Shown here: piece by piece, positions 6,611-11,850 of the stretch
How the letters are laid out: each line of letters starts with the position of its first letter
How positions within the stretch are numbered: position 1 is the first letter of the stretch
Origin: Lentimicrobium sp.
GTDB taxonomy: Bacteria > Bacteroidota > Bacteroidia > Bacteroidales > Lentimicrobiaceae
Reading direction: 5' to 3'
Assembly (NCBI GenBank): GCA_013336205.1
Contig: JAAXUD010000039.1
Location: 1 to 11,850 of the forward strand
Length of the DNA: 11,850 nt
Translations under genes and position numbers: made by a program
Notes under the pieces: model-generated
The model's database searches: none
Seen by the model: the letters and a program-made list of their open reading frames with translations, nothing else
Told to the model about the DNA's origin: nothing

Positions 6611-7276
6611 ATGGAAATCCTTAATGAACACATCAATAATATACTGCAACAGCTTCCTTCAAATGTAACACTGGTGGCTGTCACCAAAACAAGGCCGGTT
6701 GCTATTCTTCAACAAGCCTATGAACTGGGGTTGCGCGATTTTGGAGAAAACCGGGTTCAGGAAATGATTGATAAACAATCCATCCTTCCCGCAGATATTA
6801 ACTGGCATCTGATCGGACACCTGCAAACCAATAAAGTAAAATACATTGCACCCTTTGTCTACCTGGTTCACAGTATTGACAGCCTCAGGTTGCTCGAAGA
6901 GGTTAACCGGCAGGCAGAAAAACACAATCGTATTATTGATTGTCTGCTTCAGATATACATTGCCACAGAAGAATCAAAATTTGGACTGGATGAACCGGAG
7001 TTAAAAGTAATTCTGGAATCAGCGATTTATAAGTCGATGAATAATATAAGAATATGTGGACTGATGGGAATGGCCAGTTTTAGCGATGATACGGCCCTGG
7101 TCAGGCGGGAGTTTGCCCATTTAAAATCGCTTTTTGAAGAAATTAAATCAGCATATTTTGCCGGTTCCACTGATTTCAGCATTTTATCCATGGGAATGTC
7201 AGGCGATTATCAGATAGCCATTGAAGAAGGAAGCAGCCTGGTTAGAATCGGAACGGCACTTTTTGGAGAAAGATAA
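6611..7276 (+). CDS. yggS: YggS/PLPBP-family pyridoxal-phosphate homeostasis protein
   Basis: A 221-aa single-domain protein with the fold type III PLP barrel, related to the N-terminal domain of alanine racemase. Visible signatures are the PLP-binding Lys26 in VAVTKTRP, FGENRVQE (44-51), WHLIGHLQTNK (65-75), the HSID motif (87-90), KFG (123-125), GLMGM (150-154), and the phosphate-binding SMGMSGDYQIAI (193-204) with VRIGTALFGER at the C-terminus. Known members bind PLP without a demonstrated catalytic activity and buffer cellular vitamin B6 and amino-acid pools. Length is typical of the family. The ATG at 6611 follows a -7 promoter element by about 20 nt, with no Shine-Dalgarno sequence. The gene appears to stand alone, without the proC or septation neighbours seen in many bacteria. 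Confidence 0.95.
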   Translation: MEILNEHINNILQQLPSNVTLVAVTKTRPVAILQQAYELGLRDFGENRVQEMIDKQSILPADINWHLIGHLQTNKVKYIAPFVYLVHSIDSLRLLEEVNRQAEKHNRIIDCLLQIYIATEESKFGLDEPELKVILESAIYKSMNNIRICGLMGMASFSDDTALVRREFAHLKSLFEEIKSAYFAGSTDFSILSMGMSGDYQIAIEEGSSLVRIGTALFGER

Positions 7277-7302
7277 ATACCCTGGTTTTAATCCCACAAA
7301 AT

Positions 7303-7329
7303 TTAACATTGAATTAACATTGACTTAAC
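7303..7329 (+). repeat. Short tandem repeat TTAACATTGA, 11-bp period
   Basis: TTAACATTGA occurs at 7303-7312 and 7314-7323, and a third partial copy, TTAAC, follows at 7325-7329. A further TTAAC sits at 7336-7340. The 11-bp spacing is about one helical turn and the array lies just upstream of the secreted-protein promoter, so it could be a phased protein-binding site. This is inference from spacing only. Confidence 0.5.
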
Positions 7330-7350
7330 TCATGGTTAACAGTCAAGCTA

Positions 7351-7358
7351 TATTTTTG
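7351..7358 (+). promoter_or_regulatory. -7 promoter element of the secreted protein gene
   Basis: TATTTTTG is an exact TAnnTTTG match. A start about 7 nt downstream would leave a leader of about 15 nt before the ATG at 7380. This supports the ATG at 7380 over the upstream in-frame ATG at 7332, which lies in front of the promoter. A clear -33 box is not visible. Confidence 0.55.
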
Positions 7359-7379
7359 CATTATCCAAAAAGACAAACC

Positions 7380-7736
7380 ATGAAAAACATTCTCAAAATA
7401 TCAGCAATAGCTTTCTTTGCCTTAGTTCTTAATACTTTAAGTTTTGCAGAAGGGAATAACACAACCACTCCCCCATCAAGTGCCACTGCTGCATTGACAG
7501 GTAAGGTACTTGACAATATTACAGGCGAAACGCTTGCTGGTGTTGCAGTTGCAATTGAAGGCACAGAATTACAGGTTTACACTGACCTTGACGGCAACTT
7601 CTCTATCAGTGGAATTGAGCCTGGGACCTACAATCTTGTTCTTTCCATGATCTCTTACAAAAACAGCCTTGTTGAAAATGTTCAACTGGAGGCCAATGAT
7701 AAAGAAGTTCTTGACATTAAATTAGACAATAAATAA
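7380..7736 (+). CDS. Small secreted protein with one carboxypeptidase-regulatory-like domain
   Basis: A 118-aa protein. The start at 7380 is chosen because MKNILKISAIAFFALVLNTLSFA is a clean signal peptide with likely cleavage after Ala23, and a -7 element lies just upstream. A short Thr/Pro/Ser-rich linker (about 24-37) leads to a beta-sandwich domain at 39-115. That domain carries the hallmarks GKVLDNITGETLAGVAV, TDLDGNFSI and PGTYNLVLSMISY of the CarboxypepD_reg-like family. The same motif set opens the TonB-dependent receptor at the right end of the window. It has no barrel, plug or peptidase, and no Cys for lipidation, so it should be a free periplasmic or exported domain. A binding or adaptor role is possible, but its function is unknown. 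It is monocistronic with its own terminator. Confidence 0.88.
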   Translation: MKNILKISAIAFFALVLNTLSFAEGNNTTTPPSSATAALTGKVLDNITGETLAGVAVAIEGTELQVYTDLDGNFSISGIEPGTYNLVLSMISYKNSLVENVQLEANDKEVLDIKLDNK

Positions 7737-7763
7737 CAAGAAGTGTGTGTGCTTGTTTGATAT

Positions 7764-7791
7764 AAGCTGTGCGTTTGCATGGCTTTTTTTT
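7764..7791 (+). terminator. Intrinsic terminator of the secreted protein gene
   Basis: AAGCTGTGC and GCATGGCTT pair over 9 bp, including two G-T wobbles, around a GTTT loop. A T run through 7791 follows. It starts 27 nt after the stop codon. Confidence 0.85.
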
Positions 7792-7831
7792 ATTCAAATA
7801 ATTTGGCCTGAAATTGTGATTCACTCTTAAA

Positions 7832-7903
7832 TTAAGGTAAAGGTTAAGGTTAAGGTTTAGGTTAAGGTTAAGGTTAAGGTTAAGGTTAAGGTTAAGGTTG
7901 AGG
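7832..7903. repeat. TTAAGG hexamer tandem array (12 units)
   Basis: Twelve contiguous hexamers span 72 bp: TTAAGG, TAAAGG, two TTAAGG, TTTAGG, six TTAAGG, TTGAGG. Nine of the twelve are exact. Variant units lie toward the ends and one is internal, as expected for slippage-generated arrays that decay from the edges. It is intergenic, between the terminators of two convergent genes, so it does not disrupt a frame or an evident promoter. Confidence 0.95.
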
Positions 7904-8362
7904 ATTTAGAGTAATTTCTAATTTCAAATTCCTGATTTCTAAAACATCAGTGCCTGGGGAAAAGAATCGGGGTCTTCTGAAATGATTGATAATACTTGAT
8001 TATGGCCATCATTAACATCATTAACATCATGTACCTTACTTTTTGTTTTTGAGACAATACCGACAGCTATAAATCAATTTCAATGATTAAATCAATTAGC
8101 CCCTCCTGAGTGCCACAGGCAGACAGTTAGTGCGACAAGGGCAAGGGTGAGCTTCCGATTCTATACACTCTAAGACCTACCCTCTCAAGGCAACGTAAGA
8201 AAGCTGATTCTTTTTCAGACGATGCGATAAGACCTACCCCAATTAAGCAAAAAAACCAGGATTGATCAGTTGTTTTTCACCTGATCCTCAGACAGAATCG
8301 CAGCTGATTGTTAAGTGTTTTTTTAGAGGATTCTGGATTATCCCGTCTCTTGTATTGAATAC
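7904..8362. other. Gene-free convergent intergenic region
   Basis: About 460 bp without a supported gene on either strand. It holds short direct repeats: ATTAACATC twice at 8011-8028, AAATCAATT at 8071-8079 and 8089-8097, and TAAGACCTACCC at 8171-8182 and 8228-8239. The part from about 8100 to 8240 is more GC-rich than its flanks and could be a degraded gene or an unrecognised RNA. All frames through it are broken by stops, and I recognise no RNA family. An imperfect stem of GATCAG (8264-8269) with CTGATC (8281-8286) lies farther right. Confidence 0.5.
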
Positions 8363-8387
8363 AAAAAAGGAATCCATTAAGGATTCC
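8363..8387 (-). terminator. Intrinsic terminator of the MORN-like gene
   Basis: Read on the minus strand, GGAATCC-TTAAT-GGATTCC forms a perfect 7-bp hairpin (8369-8387) followed by six T residues (8363-8368). It lies about 60 nt beyond the stop of the MORN-like gene, in the right orientation for it. Confidence 0.8.
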
Positions 8388-8447
8388 CTAAAATATATTT
8401 TTACTGTCCGGAATTTAGCCTGACCATTCAACCGGGAAAGACTGTTT

Positions 8448-8924
8448 TTATTCTTCGAAAATTCTTTCCATCATCAGTTTCCCGTTTTCGTCCCATTGCC
8501 GCCAGGTAGCGCTCTTCTTGCCCAGTGAATAGTGCATTTCGTATAACATAGTTCCTTTGTTATCCCAAACATACCATGCTCCGTCTTTAACATCGTCCTT
8601 ATAGCCTGCTTCAGCAATTTTTACCCCGGCTTCATTCCAGGTAATCCAGATGCCTGTTTTCTTACCATCGTTATATTCACGATACTCTTTTTTTATTCCG
8701 GAAGGAAAATAATATTCAAGGGATCCATGTTCCAATCCATCACGAACATTTAAAACAAGCGATTTACTGCCATTTTCAAAATACTCAATGTGAGTGCCGG
8801 TATAGAGCATTCCTTTTTTGTAATAAAGCCCGTCTTTGACTTCAAGATTCTGAGCAAAAACTGCAATATTCAGAAGAAGTAAAAAAGTTACTGATGCTGA
8901 TATTTTCATAAAATTAGTTTGCAT
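8448..8924 (-). CDS. Exported MORN/YwqK-like repeat protein
   Basis: A 158-aa protein with an N-terminal signal peptide (MKISASVTFLLLLNIAVFAQ at residues 6-25, cleavage likely after Ala24). No lipobox Cys is present. The start could equally be the second Met at 8909. The mature part is about five repeats of roughly 23 residues of the form DGxxxGxWxxWxxxGxxxxExxY. The clearest copies are GKKTGIWITWNEAGVKIAE (87-105), VKDGAWYVWDNKGTMLYEM (112-130) and GKKSATWRQWDENGKLMME (135-153). Such MORN-variant repeats occur in the YwqK group, often labelled 'toxin-antitoxin system YwqK family antitoxin', a name that says little about function. In Bacteroidota they are common on exported proteins. It lies 129 bp downstream of the TonB receptor gene on the same strand, with a possible promoter of its own. 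Confidence 0.85.
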   Translation of the reverse strand: MQTNFMKISASVTFLLLLNIAVFAQNLEVKDGLYYKKGMLYTGTHIEYFENGSKSLVLNVRDGLEHGSLEYYFPSGIKKEYREYNDGKKTGIWITWNEAGVKIAEAGYKDDVKDGAWYVWDNKGTMLYEMHYSLGKKSATWRQWDENGKLMMERIFEE

Positions 8925-8945
8925 TATTGAAAAGTTACTTTGATG

Positions 8946-8953
8946 TAAAGGTA
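8946..8953 (-). promoter_or_regulatory. Possible -7 element of the MORN-like gene
   Basis: On the minus strand the sequence is TACCTTTA, one base off TAnnTTTG, and would give a leader of about 14 nt to the ATG at 8924 or 29 nt to the ATG at 8909. No -33 TTTG was found. If real, the gene can be transcribed independently of the upstream receptor. Confidence 0.35.
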
Positions 8954-9053
8954 AAAATAATCAGGATTTTACTATAAAACTCTGAAGATTTTCCTTGTGC
9001 ATTAATTATTACATCGATAAAAAATACGCTTAATTAATAAGTTCTGATAGAAT

Positions 9054-11850
9054 TTAAAAGAACTTATAGCTTACACGCAGTTGAAATGCCCTGCCCTGAT
9101 TAAGCCTGGTAAAATACTGATCATCAGCTTTATAGAACTGAAAAATTGATTCTTTGGAATCACCCAATAAATTCTCAAGTTTGAATCCGACCTGCAGCTT
9201 CTTTTTCTCACCAATACTCTTATTAATATTCATATTGAGACTGTGGAAAGGCCTGGTATAAATATCAGGACGATCGACAATGCCAACTACTTCGAGTGTC
9301 TGCCCCTGAACATTGTAGTAAACCCCGGCTTCCAAACCATTCCAGAATCCGGTTTCACCACCATTGTAAGCAAAACCAAGGTTTATAATGTAAGGTGCCT
9401 GCCCAGCCATATTCCTGTAGTTTTCAACCGTTTCACCCAGCCTTGCATTCTCTTTTCTGGAAGCTAATTCTGTAGCGCTCAGTTCAATCCTGGAATTGGT
9501 AAAGGTAATATTTGAATTGAAGGTCAGATTCGATAGTTTACTGCTGATAAAATCAAGATTCTTCCGTAACTCAAGTTCCGCCCCAATAACCTGGCCATCA
9601 CCTACATTCCGGGGTTGAAAAGCACCCACAAGGGTAAAATACTGCACAATTTCAATAGGACTGTCAAAAGTTTTATAAAAAGCTCCTACAGAGACCATCT
9701 GGCCTTGCTTTCCAAAATACTCCCAGCGAATATCATAATTATTGATGTAGGTACTGCGCAAATTCCCATCCCAGTATACAATTCCGTCCTGATCGTTGGC
9801 ATCTCTGAAAAGCCCTCCGATAAATGTACGGGTAGTAATGGGATCAAATATCTCAGCAAATGACAACTCCTTAAAAGAAGGCCTTGCTATCGTCATAGCA
9901 AATGTTGCCCGAAGATTTTGTTTTTCCGACAAAGCATAAATCAGGTTGGCAGAAGGGAAGAAATCCAGGTCATCCATTACCACTGCATCATCCAGCACAA
10001 TATCCTGCTGCTGGTTCTTACCGGTATAACGCTGTTCAAATTTTTCAGCCCTTACACCAATGATTGCCCTCAAATCTTTAACAGGCTTAAATTCCCAGCC
10101 AACATAAGCGGCAATATTCGAATTTGATGAATTAAATTCATTGGGATTGAATGGGATAAAAGGCGCTTCATAGGTCGTACCCTGGTTGGAATTGCCATTT
10201 CGGGGCCACAGGTTTTCCTCCTGAAATATTTCATTGGGATCGCCGGTTAATGGTACATTCCTTATATTTATCGAATAGTTTAAAATACTGAAGTCTCTTT
10301 CTTTAAAAGTATAACCTCCGCCAAAATTTAAGCGGGATTTCTCCTGAAAAACGTTTAAGTTTTTAGTAACGTGAATAACACCGGAGAGATTCTGTTCTTT
10401 AAGATCTCGCCATATTCTCTCAGGGAAACCGGATTCTGTGCTGATAGAGTAAGCTCCATCCCTGACTTCATAGCGGGTAAACCTGACATCCGGATCCTCA
10501 ATACTGGAGATTGTAGGGGAGATTTTCCAGTTAATATCCCAACCACCAAAGAAATGCTTTCCATTAATTAACAGATTGGTCATCGAACGCTGAGTATATT
10601 CGAGATTGTGCTGCACACCGGAGAAGACTGAACCCTGATTTGATTTGCTGAAATCAAAAACACCTGCCTTTGATTCACCATTCTGCAGTTTAAGCAAGTT
10701 AACCCGAATTTTAGACTTTTCTGTTTTGATTGCGAAACCTAATAATCCACTGATTAAGACACTATTAACGCCATAATCGCCGATTTGGCTTTCGCGGACA
10801 TCGGGTTCATAATTTGCAGGGTCGGAAAACATTCCATACTTTCCATACTCAGCCTGTTCGTAATACTCCGTATTATTCTTGTAAGAGAGTGCGACATTGA
10901 AACCCAGGGTAATTTTTTTAAGTGCAAATTGATCTCCGGCAGAAACCCCGATGCTGTAATCCATGAAACTTCGTTCGCGGTAAGAGCCCATAACCGGATT
11001 AAAACCTCTGAGGATTTCCTGATATCGCTGTCCTTTTGCTCCATCCGGATTTCCTACAACTTCTGAAAACAAAGGAATATCTTCTGTTGCAGGAATAGCC
11101 CGCTGCCCATCGTCATAACCCAGCCAATCGGTAGAACTGCCGTCGTAAGTCTGATAGTTATCATTGAAATGCATATCGGTATTATATCCTGCAGTCACCG
11201 CTAAATTTAAAGTTCTTACCTCCGGAAAGTCTTTTGTTTCAATATCTATCACTCCTCCCGTAAAATCGGCCGGCAGTTCAGGGCTGAATGATTTATGTAC
11301 TATGATATTGTCAATGATATTGGTTGGAAATAAATCCATCTGAAGCGTATTTCTGTCAGGATCAAGTCCCGGAATGTCGACTCCATTAAGCATTGTTTTT
11401 GTATATCTGTCACCCAAACCCCTGACATAAACATATTTGCCACCTTCAACAGATACACCAGAAACGCGTTTCATAGAAGAAGCAGCATCCGAATCCCCTG
11501 TTTTGCGGAAGTTTGCCGCTGAAATCCCATCAATCAGGTTGGCCGATTTTTGCTTCATTGTCAACAATGCAACTTCTGAGTTTCTTACAGCTTCGGCAGT
11601 TATAGTTACTTCAGCCAGTTCAATTCTGGCTTCTTTCATTCTCAGGTTTTCAAAAAGTGTTACATTACCTGAACTCACTTTTACATCCTTCATATTTAAG
11701 GTTTCATAGGATATGAAAGAAATACGAAGGTTATAGGTGCCGGGGGCAATACTTAAGTTAAATTTCCCGTCGAAATCAGTTAATGTCCCAAAAGTTGTGC
11801 CTTCGGCAAAAATTGTCACACCCGGAAGGGATTCACCGGTCGCATCATCG
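9054..11850 (-). CDS. TonB-dependent outer-membrane receptor (5' end outside window)
   Basis: A partial gene whose frame is open to the right edge. Just before the GTG at 11819 it reads DDATGESLPGVTIFAEGTT, which belongs to the N-terminal carboxypeptidase-regulatory-like domain. That GTG is therefore an internal Val, and the signal peptide lies outside. Counting from that Val, residues 1-75 complete the regulatory domain (TDFDGKFNL, PGTYNLRIS). Residues about 85-200 form the plug, with YVRGLGDRYTKTMLNGVDI and FSPELPADFTGGVIDIETKD. The rest is a 22-stranded-type beta-barrel ending in the aromatic RVSYKFF. The visible 921 residues fit a full barrel. These receptors import large substrates across the outer membrane using TonB energy. 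The ligand cannot be told, and no SusD partner follows downstream, so a glycan-utilisation pair is not supported. Confidence 0.93.
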   Translation of the reverse strand, partial: DDATGESLPGVTIFAEGTTFGTLTDFDGKFNLSIAPGTYNLRISFISYETLNMKDVKVSSGNVTLFENLRMKEARIELAEVTITAEAVRNSEVALLTMKQKSANLIDGISAANFRKTGDSDAASSMKRVSGVSVEGGKYVYVRGLGDRYTKTMLNGVDIPGLDPDRNTLQMDLFPTNIIDNIIVHKSFSPELPADFTGGVIDIETKDFPEVRTLNLAVTAGYNTDMHFNDNYQTYDGSSTDWLGYDDGQRAIPATEDIPLFSEVVGNPDGAKGQRYQEILRGFNPVMGSYRERSFMDYSIGVSAGDQFALKKITLGFNVALSYKNNTEYYEQAEYGKYGMFSDPANYEPDVRESQIGDYGVNSVLISGLLGFAIKTEKSKIRVNLLKLQNGESKAGVFDFSKSNQGSVFSGVQHNLEYTQRSMTNLLINGKHFFGGWDINWKISPTISSIEDPDVRFTRYEVRDGAYSISTESGFPERIWRDLKEQNLSGVIHVTKNLNVFQEKSRLNFGGGYTFKERDFSILNYSINIRNVPLTGDPNEIFQEENLWPRNGNSNQGTTYEAPFIPFNPNEFNSSNSNIAAYVGWEFKPVKDLRAIIGVRAEKFEQRYTGKNQQQDIVLDDAVVMDDLDFFPSANLIYALSEKQNLRATFAMTIARPSFKELSFAEIFDPITTRTFIGGLFRDANDQDGIVYWDGNLRSTYINNYDIRWEYFGKQGQMVSVGAFYKTFDSPIEIVQYFTLVGAFQPRNVGDGQVIGAELELRKNLDFISSKLSNLTFNSNITFTNSRIELSATELASRKENARLGETVENYRNMAGQAPYIINLGFAYNGGETGFWNGLEAGVYYNVQGQTLEVVGIVDRPDIYTRPFHSLNMNINKSIGEKKKLQVGFKLENLLGDSKESIFQFYKADDQYFTRLNQGRAFQLRVSYKFF

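Noticed and set aside
7832..7903. TTAAGG array as a phase-variation switch
   Set aside because: A 6-bp unit would not shift a frame, and the array is neither inside a gene nor between promoter elements. It sits between two terminators of convergent genes.
8257..8288. Stem GATCAG/CTGATC as another terminator
   Set aside because: The stem is short and imperfect, and reading it on the minus strand before a T run requires a four-base bulge. A better terminator for the minus-strand gene already exists at 8363-8387.
11817..11819. GTG at 11819 as start of the TonB receptor
   Set aside because: The frame continues to the window edge and encodes DDATGESLPGV, a typical part of the regulatory domain, so the codon is internal.

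Overview
The window looks like chromosomal DNA of a member of the Bacteroidota. The evidence is a TonB-dependent receptor with an N-terminal carboxypeptidase-regulatory-like domain, a free-standing secreted copy of the same kind of domain, moderately AT-rich DNA, mostly absent Shine-Dalgarno sequences, and TAnnTTTG-type -7 promoter elements 13-15 nt upstream of start codons. The genus cannot be named from the sequence alone.

Left part (1-3124, minus strand): a tight three-gene cassette transcribed thiolase -> short-chain dehydrogenase/reductase (SDR) -> KASIII-like ketosynthase. Thiolase and SDR together could condense acetyl-CoA to acetoacetyl-CoA and reduce it to 3-hydroxybutyryl-CoA. The third enzyme keeps the ketosynthase cysteine, but Thr and Tyr replace the His and Asn of canonical FabH, so it may be an acyl transferase or condense by another mechanism. 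Upstream on the same strand (3374-4807) is a large helical, TPR-like orphan protein.

Centre (4808-7736, plus strand): a divergent intergenic region leads into a nitronate monooxygenase/FabK-type flavoprotein with a C-terminal four-cysteine cluster, closed by a strong terminator. Next comes a roughly 200-bp imperfect palindrome, built of two inverted REP-like hairpins plus inner and outer inverted repeats. It lies directly upstream of a yggS-family PLP homeostasis gene, which is followed by a small secreted protein with a single carboxypeptidase-regulatory-like domain.

Right part (7737-11850): a gene-free convergent region of about 700 bp is bounded by two intrinsic terminators and contains a 12-unit TTAAGG hexamer array. 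Then, on the minus strand, come an exported MORN/YwqK-like repeat protein and a large TonB-dependent outer-membrane receptor that runs off the right edge.

Most of the window is ordinary Bacteroidota gene content. The best leads are the palindromic element at 6351-6553, the atypical KASIII active site and its cassette, the TTAAGG array, and the cysteine cluster in the flavoprotein. I see no tRNA, rRNA, CRISPR array or transposase gene.
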